DNA of 64,000 bases, taken from Cunninghamia lanceolata (lineage: Eukaryota; Streptophyta; Pinopsida; Cupressales; Cupressaceae). The stretch's first letter is position 1; each line of letters starts with the position of its first letter. The notes under the pieces are model-generated. The model was not told the origin of the DNA and made no database searches. It saw nothing but the letters and a program-made list of their open reading frames with translations. Shown here one piece after another: positions 35,832-47,039 of this stretch. The stretch is from contig BSBN01001364.1 of assembly GCA_027924645.1 (NCBI GenBank), positions 124,001-188,000 of the forward strand, read 5' to 3'. Made by a program: the position numbers and the translations under genes.

Positions 35832-36193
35832 TGCTACGCCCTTAATCCTATAGTGTGTATAGGGTTATGAATAGTCGGCTTGTGGCTATCTTAACTCTTA
35901 ATTAAGTCATATTATCATTAGTTTATTGTTATTTAGTTGTTTAGGTCGGCCTAAGGCTTATATAGGCCCATCTAAGTCGGCCTAGGTGATATCCTAGGCA
36001 TAAATAGGTATATATAGGAGGTAGTGAGTCTTATTTCATCATATATTGAGCATTGTGTTCTCATTGAAGACTATTGGAGGTATCCCCCTCGAAGTGGTTT
36101 TGGAGGTTGCCCCCTCGAAGTGGCATATTATTATCAAGTATTTGCAGCATATTTACTATTATATTCAGATATTGTGCAAGTTGTTTCATTACA
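35832..36193 (+). repeat. 5' LTR of element B (362 bp)
   Basis: I find no difference from 41042-41403. It contains a TATATA-type promoter region (CTTATATAGG near 35958 and TATATATAGG near 36009), repeats of the AGTCGGCCTA type around it, and a 26-bp tandem pair starting at 36074 and 36100 that carries CCCCCTCGAAGTGG. Confidence 0.97.
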
Positions 36194-36195
36194 AG

Positions 36196-36207
36196 TGGTA
36201 TCAGAGC
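36196..36207 (+). promoter_or_regulatory. Primer-binding site of element B (initiator tRNA-Met)
   Basis: TGGTATCAGAGC two bases after the 5' LTR end. Confidence 0.97.
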
Positions 36208-36552
36208 ATGATCTTGGCACCGTAGAGGCAAAAATTTTTTCTCATCATTGGAGGCGATTTTGGGAAGAGCATAACTTTCAGATTTTAGCGAATTTTTTAA
36301 AGATTTTTAAAGGGTTTTTGAAGACAATATTAAAGAAGATACAGTCCAGATTTCAGAGGAATTGGAGCAAAAATAAGCGAGTTATTGCAAAATTAGGGTT
36401 TGCAACAAATTCGCTCTCAAGGCAGTAAATTTGCGAATTTCTTGGAATTTTTTCTGGGTAAGTGGTATCTTGGCCTTAGTAAGTTACAGTAAAAATTTCA
36501 GAGAATTTGCATTTCATTTGTGTGATTTATTTCAAAATTATTTTTTCCAATC

Positions 36553-39500
36553 ATGACGGGTCCTTCAACAAGGGGCAAAAAGAATGTTACCACACCGGGA
36601 AAAACTCCAGGCAAGGAGGAGGTGGAAAGTGAGGATGTTGATCAAAAAGAATATGAAAATATACTTGAACTTATTCATAAAGAAAATAGCAAGATGAAAG
36701 GTGAAATCTTGTCCATTATGGATGAACAAATGAAAGGGTTGGCAAAGTCATGTGATATTGAGAAAATTCTGGAGATACTTTCCAAACATAAGCAGTCACA
36801 ACACCACGATGTGGAGGAAGAGGATTCTACAAAAGGGAAGGGTGTTTTTGGGTTGGAATCAAATCTCAAGATGGATCATCACACCCCTCATTTTATGGCA
36901 AGGAATTTCACACCAAAGTTGGATATGCGAAAGTTTGATGGTCAAGATCCTACCAATTGGCTTTGTCAAATGGAGCAATTCTTTGATATCCACCATGTTC
37001 CATGTCAACAAAAGGTGGCCATGGCTTCCTTATACTTGGAACCTGATCAATTCATTTGGTACCGTTGGCTATGTGAAGAAAAGAAAGCAAAAGGATGCAT
37101 TGTCACTTGGTCGGTTTTCCAAGAAGAACTCATTACTCATTATGGTGAAAATCTTATGGATAGCTACTTCAGCCAAATTACCAAATTAAGGCAAACAGGT
37201 ATGGTCAAGGATTACATTCATCAATTTCGTACTTTATCTTTAAGAGTGGAAAATGTGTCTACAGAAAATTTGTTGGAGCTATTCATTGGTGGCTTAAAGG
37301 ATCACATTAAATATGAGGTACGCATGTTCCGTCCAAATTCCATCTCAGAGGCAATGATTATGGCAAGGCAAGTAGAGGAAAAATTTATGGTTAATAAAAG
37401 GCAAGGTTTTATAAACATAAGAGATAAAAGCACTCCTACACAGTCACTTCCACAACCTACTAGGCTAACACCACAACAAATCGAAGAGAAGAGAGCAAAA
37501 GGATTATGTTTTAATTGTGATAGCAAATATAGTAGAGGACACAAATGCACTGAAAAGAAATTGTTCTATATTGAAGGGCCAAGTGAGGAAGAAGAAGAGG
37601 TACCAATAGTAGAGAGTGACAATGAGATTGAGGAGGAGTCAAGAGATACTCAACCAATCATTTCTTGCCATGCACTTTCAGGTTTTAGTACCCCACAAAC
37701 TCTCAAGGTAGTGGGTTTCTTAAAGAAAGAAAAAGTAACAGTGTTGATAGACTCAGGTAGCACTCATAACTTCATCAACAAAAAGTTGGCCACTCGTTTA
37801 AATTGTTTTATATATCCAGCTCCAGAATTTCAGGTCTTGATTGCAGATGGTGGTACTGTTAGTTGTTCAGGAAAATGCCATAGCATTAAATTATCCATGG
37901 GAGATTATCATCTTAATTGTCCAATGTATGCTATCTCAATGGGTGCGGCAGATATTGTTTTGGGAGTACAGTGGCTTACCACTTTGGGAACAATTGAATT
38001 GAACTTCCAAGAACTATTCATGCGCTTTCAATCAGAGGGAAGAACAATAGAATTACGAGGGATGCGTGCAAAGTCACCACAGATAGTAAGTTCCTACCAA
38101 ATGCAAAAGATGTTGAAGAAGGGAGTAGATGGGATGGTAGCCCAATTATTTTCATTAGAAGCATATCACTCAAAGGCTTCTACACCATTGGATCTACAAG
38201 CAATTATAGATAAGCATTCTATAGTTTTTGGGGAGATGCCAAAAGGATTGCCTCCTAGGAGAGATCATGATCATGCCATTCAACTAGTACCAGGGAGCCA
38301 ACCACCCAACATCAGGCCTTACAGATATCCATATGCTCAAAAAAGTGAGATTGAGAAGATAGTTCAAGAGATGCTAGAAGCAGGCATTATCAGGCATAGT
38401 CAAAGTGCTTACTCATCTCCTGTGGTAATGGTGCGTAAGAAGGATGAAACATGGAGGATGTGTCTAGATTATAGAGAGCTTAACAAGTTCACCATAAAAG
38501 ATAAGTTTCCTATTCCAGTAATTGATGATTTGTTAGATGAGCTTAATGGTGCTATTTATTTTACAAAACTTGATCTCCGTTCTGGTTATCATCAAATTAG
38601 AATTAGAGATGAGGATGTACATAAGACAGCTTTTAGAACCCATGAGGGCCACTATGAATTTTTGGTAATGCCTTTTGGTCTCACTAATGCACCGTCAACA
38701 TTTCAAAGTTTAATGAACTCTATCTTCAGGCCATTTTTGAGGAAATTTGTTTTGGTATTTTTTGATGACATCTTAATATATAGTAAAACATGGGAGGAAC
38801 ACTTGCAACATGTAAATCAAGTGTTGGACATTTTGAAGCAGAATCAGTTGTATGCTAAACCATCCAAGTGTATCTTTGGTGTCAAAGAAGTGGAGTACCT
38901 TGGTCACATTGTGTCACATGAGGGAGTTAAGGTGGACCCTCATAAGATCCAAGCAATTGTAGAGTGGAAAATTCCTAAGACCCTTAAGAACTTACGAGGT
39001 TTTTTAGGGCTTACAGGGTATTATCGCCGATTTGTAAAGAATTATGGTAGCATAGCATCTCCTCTCACATCCTTGTTAAAGAAGGATGCTTTCCAATGGA
39101 ATGAAGTGGCGACAAGGGCATTTGAGAAACTAAAGGAAGCCATGTGTACAACTCCAGTCCTAGCTACCCCAGATTTTTCTAAAACATTTGTTGTTGAATG
39201 TGATGCTTCAGGACATGGAATAGGAGCAGTACTTATGCAAGAAGGAAAACCCATAGCATTTGAAAGTCGCCAACTCAAAGGTAAGAATTTGTTGAAGCCA
39301 GTTTATGAGAAAGAAATGTTGGCTATCTTGCATGCAGTCAAACAATGGAGACCTTATCTAATGGGACGACACTTTAAGGTCAAGACAGATCATGATAGTC
39401 TCAAATATTTCTTGCAACAGAGGTTATCATCTGAAGAACAACAAAAATGGGTCACAAAGATGTTGGGATATGACTTTGAGATCATATATAAGAAAGGCAA

Positions 39501-41055
39501 GGAGAATGTTGTGGCTGATGCTCTATCAAGGCGTGATGAACCCACAGAGTCATTTTTATTTGCCATTTCCATGTTACAAGCAGACTGGGTAAATGAGGCA
39601 AGAGAAGAGTGGGAGAAGGACATAGATACTCTAAGGCTCATTGAGAAACTCCAACAGGAATCAAGTGTGTCTGACAAATTTTCATGGAAAGGAAATATTT
39701 TATGGTACAAGGAGAGGTTATACCTTTGCAAGAATTCAACTCTTAAGCTTAAGGTGTTGGAAGAACTACATGCTTCTCCAATAGGCGGGCACTCAGGATT
39801 CCTCAAAACTTATCATAGAATCAAGCAAGATTTCTTTTGGGAAGGGCTGAAAGGGGATGTTCAAAAATTTGTAGCTGAATGCATGGTATGTCAACAACAT
39901 AAAGGGGAGACAGTTAAGACTCCAGGTCTTCTACAACCCTTATGTATCCCAAGTCAAAGGTGGGAGGAGGTATCTATGGATTTCATCACAGGTTTGCCTA
40001 GATCTGAAGGAAAAAATGTCATCATGGTTGTTGTGGATCGTCTCACCAAATATGGTCACTTTTGTGCTTTGGCACAACCATTGGCAGCAAGCACTGTAGC
40101 AATAGCTTTTATGAATACTATTCAGAAACTGCATGGGACTCCGAAAGTTATAGTCAGTGATCGTGACCCTATATTTACAAGTAATTTTGGGACTGACTTG
40201 TTTTCATGCTTGGGCACTCAGCTTGCTCGTAGTTCATCATATCACCCCCAGTCAGATGGACAGACAGAAGTGGTCAACAAATGCTTGGAAGGCTATCTCC
40301 GTTGTTTTGCTTCAGATAAACAAGAGAGATGGGTACAATGGCTACCACTAGCAGAATGGTGGTACAACACTTCTTTCCATACTTCTTCCAAGATGTCTCC
40401 ATTTTTAGCACTATATGGTTACCACCCACCGTCAAGCATCTCTTCATTGCGGGTACAACCAAAGGTTCACACAGTCGAAGAACACATCCATCATCAGCAA
40501 GAGGTATTGGCTAGTCTTCGAGAGAACTTGGCAATGGCACAAAACAGAATGAAGCAACAAGCTGATCAACACCGTAGTGAAAGAACTTTTGAACTGGGAG
40601 ATTGGGTCTTTGTGCGACTACAACCATACAAGCAAATGTCTCTAAAACAACAACATAAAGCTAATAAGCTAGCACCCAAGTACTATGGTCCTTATAAGGT
40701 GTTGCAGAAGATTGGCAATGTAGCATATAAATTGGAGCTGCCCATATCAACAAAAATTCATCCAGTTTTTCATGTTTCCTGCTTGAAGAAGGTTATGGGG
40801 AATAAAGTGGTAGCACAGACTAAGTTACCTGAGCTTGATGAAGAGGGAAGAATAGTTGTGGATCCTGAGAGAATTATTCAAACACGCACCAAGAAGCTGA
40901 GGACAAGGGAAATCATAGAATATCTAATTAAATGGAAAAACTCTCCAGTGGAGGAAGCTACATGGGAGAATGAGGAATTCATTCAAAAGCATCCACATTT
41001 GGTTAGCATTGAGGACAATGCTTCTTTGAAGAGGGGGGGCATGCTACGCCCTTAA
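36553..41055 (+). CDS. Gag-Pol polyprotein of chromovirus B, 1500 aa, open
   Basis: A retrotransposon polyprotein making a capsid-type gag, protease, reverse transcriptase, RNase H and integrase in one frame. Gag is in about residues 110-280. A zinc knuckle C319-x2-C322-x7-H330-x-C332 follows. The retropepsin active site is [11 protein letters not shown] with D400. RT has [33 protein letters not shown] and catalytic FFDDILIYS (D738, D739). RNase H starts with [13 protein letters not shown] (D884). Integrase has its zinc-binding H1073/H1080 and C1110/C1113, and catalytic D1143, D1203 and E1239 with 35 residues between the last two. A chromodomain-like tail (about 1437-1490) contains [21 protein letters not shown] 36553 is the first in the frame after a 345-base leader. 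The TAA stop lies 11 bases inside the 3' LTR, so the ORF runs across the polypurine tract. No stop or frameshift. Confidence 0.97.
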   Translation: MTGPSTRGKKNVTTPGKTPGKEEVESEDVDQKEYENILELIHKENSKMKGEILSIMDEQMKGLAKSCDIEKILEILSKHKQSQHHDVEEEDSTKGKGVFGLESNLKMDHHTPHFMARNFTPKLDMRKFDGQDPTNWLCQMEQFFDIHHVPCQQKVAMASLYLEPDQFIWYRWLCEEKKAKGCIVTWSVFQEELITHYGENLMDSYFSQITKLRQTGMVKDYIHQFRTLSLRVENVSTENLLELFIGGLKDHIKYEVRMFRPNSISEAMIMARQVEEKFMVNKRQGFINIRDKSTPTQSLPQPTRLTPQQIEEKRAKGLCFNCDSKYSRGHKCTEKKLFYIEGPSEEEEEVPIVESDNEIEEESRDTQPIISCHALSGFSTPQTLKVVGFLKKEKVTVLIDSGSTHNFINKKLATRLNCFIYPAPEFQVLIADGGTVSCSGKCHSIKLSMGDYHLNCPMYAISMGAADIVLGVQWLTTLGTIELNFQELFMRFQSEGRTIELRGMRAKSPQIVSSYQMQKMLKKGVDGMVAQLFSLEAYHSKASTPLDLQAIIDKHSIVFGEMPKGLPPRRDHDHAIQLVPGSQPPNIRPYRYPYAQKSEIEKIVQEMLEAGIIRHSQSAYSSPVVMVRKKDETWRMCLDYRELNKFTIKDKFPIPVIDDLLDELNGAIYFTKLDLRSGYHQIRIRDEDVHKTAFRTHEGHYEFLVMPFGLTNAPSTFQSLMNSIFRPFLRKFVLVFFDDILIYSKTWEEHLQHVNQVLDILKQNQLYAKPSKCIFGVKEVEYLGHIVSHEGVKVDPHKIQAIVEWKIPKTLKNLRGFLGLTGYYRRFVKNYGSIASPLTSLLKKDAFQWNEVATRAFEKLKEAMCTTPVLATPDFSKTFVVECDASGHGIGAVLMQEGKPIAFESRQLKGKNLLKPVYEKEMLAILHAVKQWRPYLMGRHFKVKTDHDSLKYFLQQRLSSEEQQKWVTKMLGYDFEIIYKKGKENVVADALSRRDEPTESFLFAISMLQADWVNEAREEWEKDIDTLRLIEKLQQESSVSDKFSWKGNILWYKERLYLCKNSTLKLKVLEELHASPIGGHSGFLKTYHRIKQDFFWEGLKGDVQKFVAECMVCQQHKGETVKTPGLLQPLCIPSQRWEEVSMDFITGLPRSEGKNVIMVVVDRLTKYGHFCALAQPLAASTVAIAFMNTIQKLHGTPKVIVSDRDPIFTSNFGTDLFSCLGTQLARSSSYHPQSDGQTEVVNKCLEGYLRCFASDKQERWVQWLPLAEWWYNTSFHTSSKMSPFLALYGYHPPSSISSLRVQPKVHTVEEHIHHQQEVLASLRENLAMAQNRMKQQADQHRSERTFELGDWVFVRLQPYKQMSLKQQHKANKLAPKYYGPYKVLQKIGNVAYKLELPISTKIHPVFHVSCLKKVMGNKVVAQTKLPELDEEGRIVVDPERIIQTRTKKLRTREIIEYLIKWKNSPVEEATWENEEFIQKHPHLVSIEDNASLKRGGMLRP
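41028..41039 (+). promoter_or_regulatory. Polypurine tract of element B
   Basis: GAAGAGGGGGGG followed by CA and the LTR start TGCTACG. It is at the same time coding sequence (Lys-Arg-Gly-Gly) of the polyprotein C-terminus. Confidence 0.9.
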
Positions 41056-41403
41056 TCCTATAGTGTGTATAGGGTTATGAATAGTCGGCTTGTGGCTATC
41101 TTAACTCTTAATTAAGTCATATTATCATTAGTTTATTGTTATTTAGTTGTTTAGGTCGGCCTAAGGCTTATATAGGCCCATCTAAGTCGGCCTAGGTGAT
41201 ATCCTAGGCATAAATAGGTATATATAGGAGGTAGTGAGTCTTATTTCATCATATATTGAGCATTGTGTTCTCATTGAAGACTATTGGAGGTATCCCCCTC
41301 GAAGTGGTTTTGGAGGTTGCCCCCTCGAAGTGGCATATTATTATCAAGTATTTGCAGCATATTTACTATTATATTCAGATATTGTGCAAGTTGTTTCATT
41401 ACA
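41042..41403 (+). repeat. 3' LTR of element B (362 bp)
   Basis: Same sequence as 35832-36193 by my reading. It starts TGCTACGCCCTTAA, which supplies the last three codons and the stop of the polyprotein. Confidence 0.97.
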
Positions 41404-42622
41404 AAGATAAAGAACAAGGCATGACATGAATCAGGGTAGGCACAAGTACAGGTCCTATTTGTATAGGTAGAGTTATAGTGCCTACAAATTGTCATCCAAC
41501 ATTATCAAAGCCACTAATGCTAATGCCATTTGGTGTGATTTGTGATGTGTCTACCTTGATTTTGTCTAGTAGGTCAATGCTACAAACATTAAGAGTTGAT
41601 CCATTGTCAATTATAACTTGTTTTACCAACATTCTATTTATTATGACAGAGATCATAATTGGATCATATTGGTTTTGAACTACAATTGACGATAATTCCT
41701 GTGGCTGAAAGAGAATATCTATTTTTGTCGCATGCATACTATCCAATATGGCTGCTACATCATTAGGCTTAGTAGTAAGTGGGACAATCACCTTTTGTAA
41801 AGCTTCTTGGAGCATTCCATGGTATGTAGACAATGTTTGTATTAAATCCCAAAGAGAGATCTTAGCCGGAGTAGTGCGAAGCTGTTTGACAAGATCATAC
41901 TCTTGACCACTTTTATGAGTAAGACGAGGTGGTTGAGGGAGCATAGGTTGAGAACATGGAAGAGAGACAGGCACATGCGGTGCCTGCTTACTTTACTTGT
42001 TATTATGAGTGTTGTATGCATCAGCAATCACATTATGGTGTGGTTGTTGTAACGCATTTTGAACACCTTGAACCGTAATCACTAGTTTTAAGCAAGAGGG
42101 TGCACTAAGTGCTCCTCGGACAATCAATTTAGGAATATTGCTATGAAGTTCATTAACGATTACTGAATTGACATTGTTTTCCTCTTGATTGCACCCAATA
42201 TCCATCCCCAAAGGATTTAATGTGAGAGACCTTTTATCATCCACTAATGCTACATCTTGGCTAGGGAGAGCAGTGGGATGAGAGGAAGGTACATCTCTAT
42301 CATCATCATACTCTGTGGTGGAAAAGGGCTTTTCACTCTCGTCTTTCTCATGAGTATTCCTAGAGATGAATTTGGTTAAATCTTCTAAAATCAAAGGATA
42401 TGCTCCTATGAGTAAAGTGAAGCTACTAAAATCATGTGTATAACAAAGTAATTGCAACTCATATGAAGAACATATAGAAGCATCAATACCACTGATATAA
42501 GCTATGTGTTCTAGAACATGAGGATTCTCATTAGTGAAATTAGCAAAATTTTCAAAATCTAAGATATACTCATGCAAAGATTTCAGAGATGAATAACATG
42601 AAGAAGCCATAATGAGATGCAA

Positions 42623-44163
42623 AATCAGATTTTAAAATCTTTCTCAAATGTATGCAAAAAGACCAATGCAAACTATATGCAAGAATGACCTAAAATGCTT
42701 GTTTTTTTGTACTTTTTCAATGCAAATATATGAAAGAAAAAGGTGTTGTAAGGATTTTTATCAGGCGAGAAAATGATAAGTCTATTTTCAGTTCAATACA
42801 GAAATAAAATCCTTCACAACACGCTTTTGATGCAAATCTAGGATGATGATAAGTCAAAACCTAGTGAAAATCAATGAAAATTGCTAGTTTTATGTGGAAA
42901 TTAAATATGTGTGAATGCAAATTTTTGAAATATTAATGCAAAAAACACACTAATATGAGACACTATATGTAAAATCAGATTTGAATGAGTACCTAAGATA
43001 AGTAGTAAAATCTGAAACAAGATTTTAACTACAAACCCTCACTTTTGGAATTACTAGGTTATAAGAAAATTTTGAAATTTCCAACAAACCCTCACAATTT
43101 TAATATGAAAAATGCAAATGATTAAATAATGATGAATTTATGTAACTTAAATCAGATCTAGCGAAAATATCAAAAATTAAATTAATTCAAATTAATTCAA
43201 ATTATTTGAAAATTAAGCCAAAAATACCAATTTTTTTAAATTTTCTAAAATTTCCAATTTTATTGTAAATTTTCAAGTGTGCTATGAAAATGATGAGAAT
43301 ATTTTTTTGTAATTTAGGTCAGATCTAATTTAAAAATCAGAAATTAAATTAAATTAAATGAAAATTAATTCAAATTAATTCCAAATGCAAGCAAAAAATG
43401 CCAATTTTTTAAAAAAATTTCAAAAATTTCAATTTTTTTGTTAATTTTCAAATGCAATGCGATGAAAATTAAATAAATGAATGAATTTCAAATATAATGT
43501 AAAAATTTGAAATAAAGTGAAAATTATTTCAAATTAAATCGAAATGCAAGCTAAAAATGCCAATTTTTTTCAAATTTTTTAATTTTTTTTTAATTTTCAA
43601 ATGCAATGAGATGAAAATTAAATAAATGAATGAATTTCAAATCTAATGTAAAAATTTAAATTAAAGTGAAAATTAATTCAAATTAAATAAAAAATGCAAG
43701 CTAAAAATGCCAATTTTTTTCAAATTTTTCAGTTTTTTTGTTAATTTTCAAATGCAATGAGATGAAAATTAAATAAATGAATGAATTTCAAATCTAATGT
43801 TAAAGTTTGAATTAAAGTGAAAATTAATTCAAATTAAATCAAAATGCAAGCTAAAAATGCCAATTTTTTTCAAATTTTTCAAAATTTTCAAATTTTTTTT
43901 TTATAAATTTTCAAATGCAATATGAAAATTATGAATTAAATGAAAATAAATTTCAGATCTAATGCAAAAATTAGAATTTGAATTAAATGAAATTAAACTA
44001 TGTCAAAATTCAAACCCTAGAATGCAATTTTTTTCAAATTTTTCAAAAATTTCAATTTTTTTGTAATTTTTCCAATACAATAAGATGAATGATGAAATAG
44101 ATGAATGGAATCAATGAAAATCTACAGCACAACAATCAGCAAGGTGCCAAATTCAATAAAAAT
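42623..44163 (-). repeat. Leader of element A with ~150-bp AT-rich tandem repeats
   Basis: Between the primer site (right) and the ORF (left). Repeats are anchored by AAAATGCCAATTTTTT or close variants at about 43224, 43398, 43557, 43707, 43857 and 44022, giving spacings of 174, 159, 150, 150 and 165. Units share AATTAAATAAATGAATGAATT and AATTCAAATTAAAT segments. The stretch is non-coding and very poor in G and C. Confidence 0.8.
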
Positions 44164-44175
44164 ACGGGTTCACCA
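44164..44175 (-). promoter_or_regulatory. Primer-binding site of element A
   Basis: Minus strand TGGTGAACCCGT three bases from the LTR end. Element C has the near-identical TGGTGAACTCGT at the same place. I do not assign the tRNA with certainty. Confidence 0.75.
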
Positions 44176-44178
44176 AAA

Positions 44179-45425
44179 TGTTTAGGGTAAAATTGGATTT
44201 GTTGATCTTTTGTGGTTTAGATGTTAAAATCCTCCTTTCACCCTAACATTGAAGGATCTAGGGTCGAATGGCAAGCACTATCATACCCTAGAGTCACTTT
44301 CAGATGTAGGGAAACTTGGGTTGGGGAATTAATTATCAAATTTTCCTTCTCCTATGCTCAATTGACCATTAAAACCCTAATTATGCAAATACGACAACAA
44401 ATTAATGAATTACGGAAAAAGCTCTTGTAGATGGGAGTAAAATACCAAATTACAGAATAACTATTTTTAGGGTTCCGAAGTGGAACAGTTGGGGACACTA
44501 GAGCGGGTACCCAAGTCCAAGGTACCTACTTTTTAGGGGAATTTGGACCTCCTTCAGACACTGATCAACCCAGTAACTTCTATTTTCTAGAATCTGTCTA
44601 CAAAGGACACTGGAGTGAGCACCCTAGTCTCAGAAGTGCTCCTTTGTCCGTCTTTCCTTTAGATCCTGAATCCCTGATGTCTTCCCAGCCTTCCTGCAAC
44701 TCCACTTTTTCTAGATGCGACACTTGTAACCTGCAATCGCAAGACTTGGTTTGGGGGTTGTGGTGTTTAGAGGTTTGCCTCAGTCAAACCCTGGAGGACA
44801 CTTAAGTCTCTGAACACCATTTTCAGATAAAGAGGGCATGCCCTTGTGAGGCAGAGGCCAAAAACCAAAGGAAACAATAATAAAAATACAATATTATGTC
44901 ACCTTGTAGTGAAGCACTCATGGAGGAAGATGATGTTCATGCCATGAGGCGATTGATGCTCAAATCTGCAAATATCAACACATAAAACATACAAGTCTGC
45001 TGTTGCAACACAATAGAAAGCCTTGAATCACCTTGAGAAAACAATAGCTTGCTAGTAATCATCTAGTTTACAAATGAATGCCTACACATGCTTATATATG
45101 CATCTACAAGCACTCCCACCAAGATAGTTGAAATTCAAACTTACCGTGTTGGCAAAGGGACTAATAATGGTCACTAACTGACACCCAAAAATTGGGGCTG
45201 CCCTAAAATAGGGCAGGACTAGTGCGCGGGCGGCCAAGTCCTCCCCCCTATTTTAGGTAGGGTACAACTCAAGGGGTCCTCCTAGGTCCTATTTGCCATG
45301 GGACTTAGGTCTCATTCCATCGGGATGCTAAAATATGAACTAAAATGTCCTAAATGCACTCTAAAGACCCGGGAGCTAAACCTTATGAGGGAAAAGCCCC
45401 CAAGGGAACATTTTCTGACGTTACA
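44179..45425 (-). repeat. 5' LTR of element A (1247 bp)
   Basis: Direct copy of 32152-33398, ending GTTACA immediately before the second CAAAG. Confidence 0.95.
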
Positions 45426-45785
45426 CAAAGATGCTCTTCGACACATGTATTCACCTATCATAGAATCTCCTATTTCTTACTCTTACATGTCATAACATCG
45501 TCATAGGAATCTGTCATGACCGTTATGGTCAATATTCCCTTACACAACATCCAAGATGCTGACACATGGAAAAATATTCCTACCACTAAGTGGGACACCT
45601 ATTTCCTCATGTGAGAACAAATTTACATGTGGTCATATGCCATGTAGGATGACACATCACTGTGCCAACTCCCACAATATTACAACATAGGATTTGCATC
45701 CTAATTATACAATAGGCAATAAATAAATAAATACAATGTAATAGTACAAGGAATTACCAAGGTTGAGACACCTTAATTCCCAACA
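45426..45785 (-). repeat. 5' LTR of the copia element, remaining part
   Basis: Continues the left copia LTR from about 26929 to 27299 after the CAAAG duplication, ending TTCCCAACA. Together with 31451-32151 it gives a 1056-bp LTR. Confidence 0.92.
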
Positions 45786-46265
45786 TTTTCAACCATTAAC
45801 ATCAACATTTATTTGAGTAGATCCATCTCCTCTCCAATGGAATTTTACATTTTGGTACTCAACTTTGAGAGGCCATAAATTTGTCAGAGTCATCTTTTAG
45901 TTTCTTTTGTAGTTGAAATGAGCCAATTTTTAATGGATATGTAGTACTGTAATTGGTTTTTGTATTTGATGCCCCATTTACTTAAAAAATTAGTTTCTCT
46001 TAAAAATTTACTAACAAATTCTTATTTTTGTAACTTTGAATGCCCATAACTTTCACATATAGACTTTTTTTGTGATCCATTTTTAAAGTGTGGTATTTTG
46101 TGTACTATGCACTGGTGCACTTTGTTTGTTCTTGTTGTGTACCAAGATTGTAATTTTATCTTTTTTTAAATCAAATTTTATAATTTTAAACACTTGTAAT
46201 TATAAATAGGCTTTTAAGGACACTCATTATAAAGTGTCATTTGTACTTTCAAGGGGGTTCATTTG
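45786..46265. other. Short unclassified flank between the copia and LINE elements
   Basis: T-rich single-copy-looking sequence without a frame or repeat that I can place. Confidence 0.5.
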
Positions 46266-46277
46266 TTTTTTTTTTTA
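46266..46277 (-). other. Poly(A) tail of the LINE
   Basis: Twelve consecutive T on the plus strand at the expected 3' end of the minus-strand element, adjoining the probable target duplication. Confidence 0.75.
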
Positions 46278-47039
46278 ATTGAAGTTAGAGCACCATATAT
46301 ATATCAAAAAGAAATAGTTCAATACAAGATTTGTGGCCTAGGGAGCAACAATATATATCTCATCACTTATAATTGAAAAAAGGACAATTTATGCAAAACA
46401 ATACATACTATACTACTTAAGTTTTTACAAATTTATATAGATCCATTCCTATATATATTTGTATTCCGTTGTCAAAAAACTGTCATAATACTACTTTTTT
46501 ATTCCAATTCCTTCCTTTATGCCTATCTTTCTTTGCATCCATCTATTGGTCTCCATAATCATGTTCCTCTACTATTCTAAATCTAATTATATCTGTCTGA
46601 TGTTGTTCATCCTGAGAGAATAAGGTGAATTTGTTATGAATATTGTCCTGAAGGTCTGCATCCTCATCCTGCCTGTTTCCACTTGCCACTTGGTCTAAAT
46701 TCCTATTTAGCTCATCCCAATGTACCCTGTTATCACTAGCATCAAATGAGTCAATACCCCTGAAAGTGTCTATTGGAGGAGAGGCCTTAAACTAGTTACT
46801 ATCAACATTGAAGTTTTGGAATGCCACTTCTAGATCCCTTTGTGCCTAATCTCTCATTCTTTCCAACTTGTGAGGCTTACAATATCTGTTTTGAAAGTCA
46901 ATGTATTCATCATTAAACTTTTGGTGTACCTTCATTAGATCATGGGGCCAAAACTCAACATATTGTATAGTTGCCATGTATATGATTTATGAACCCTCAT
47001 CTAGAATCTTCATAAATAATTTAATGGGGAGCTCCATAG

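Larger units (their letters stand above)
35832..41403 (+). mobile_element. Intact Ty3/gypsy chromovirus (element B)
   Basis: 5572 bp with two 362-bp LTRs (TGCTACGCCC ... CATTACA) that I read as identical, and a perfect AAGAT target duplication (35827-35831 and 41404-41408). It has an initiator tRNA-Met primer site, a polypurine tract and one uninterrupted 1500-codon ORF ending in a chromodomain-like region. Every component needed for autonomous transposition is visible and none is broken. Short LTRs, a single ORF and the tRNA-Met primer would suit a compact chromovirus such as the Reina-like group; that assignment is tentative. It sits inside element A on the opposite strand. Confidence 0.97.
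35126..42622 (-). pseudogene. Protease-containing ORF of element A, broken and split by element B
   Basis: Minus-strand pieces 42622-41993, 41974-41492, 35821-35444 and 35368-35126. All lie in one frame once element B and one AAGAT copy (5577 bp, a multiple of three) are discounted. Stops are TAA 41993, TGA 41492 and TAG 35444. The N-terminal 210 residues are of unknown family. Next come YDLVKQLRTTPAKISLWDLI and an aspartic protease with VIIDNGSTLNVCS (Asn in place of the usual Ser of DSG) and, beyond the insertion, MILGRPWIHALGAIPS. The C-terminal GFQILYKHNDYVGKGCGVNQ stretch looks like a G-patch-type motif. This order is typical of Tat/Ogre-like gypsy proteins upstream of RT, but RT is missing, as is a recognisable capsid domain. 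Confidence 0.75.
32152..45425 (-). mobile_element. Gypsy-type LTR retrotransposon A without polymerase, nested in the copia LTR
   Basis: Two 1247-bp LTRs (TGTTTAGGG ... GTTACA on the plus strand) with a perfect CAAAG target duplication (32147-32151 and 45426-45430). A primer site lies beside the right LTR and a polypurine tract beside the left, so it is transcribed leftward. The interior has a long AT-rich tandem-repeat leader, one decayed frame with a retropepsin domain, and about 1.7 kb of non-coding DNA. No reverse transcriptase, RNase H or integrase is present, so it is non-autonomous. Element B is inserted in its protease frame. The protease surroundings resemble Tat/Ogre-type gypsy elements. 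LTRs differ by about 4% in the first 170 bp by eye. Confidence 0.9.
26235..45785 (-). mobile_element. Ty1/copia retrotransposon, Tork-like, decayed, split by a nested insertion
   Basis: LTRs begin TGAAAGGAAGC and end CCCAACA on the plus strand. The element is transcribed leftward: the primer site is beside the right LTR and the polypurine tract beside the left one. The right LTR is interrupted from 32152 to 45425 by element A. Flanks are TTTTT (26230-26234) and TTTTC (45786-45790), an imperfect target duplication. The order gag-protease-integrase-RT-RNase H defines copia. RT/RNase H wording such as YGLKQSPRMWY suggests the Tork/Tnt1-like group; the lineage call is tentative. LTRs differ by about 7% in the first 330 aligned bases by eye, the most divergent pair in the nest. 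Confidence 0.92.

Noticed and set aside
36024..36428. 134-codon plus frame in the LTR and leader of element B
   Set aside because: Spans the LTR, primer site and leader; the real polyprotein starts at 36553.
43080..44060. Regular repeats considered as a CRISPR array
   Set aside because: Eukaryotic transposon leader; repeats are long, degenerate and contiguous, with no constant repeat and unique spacers.
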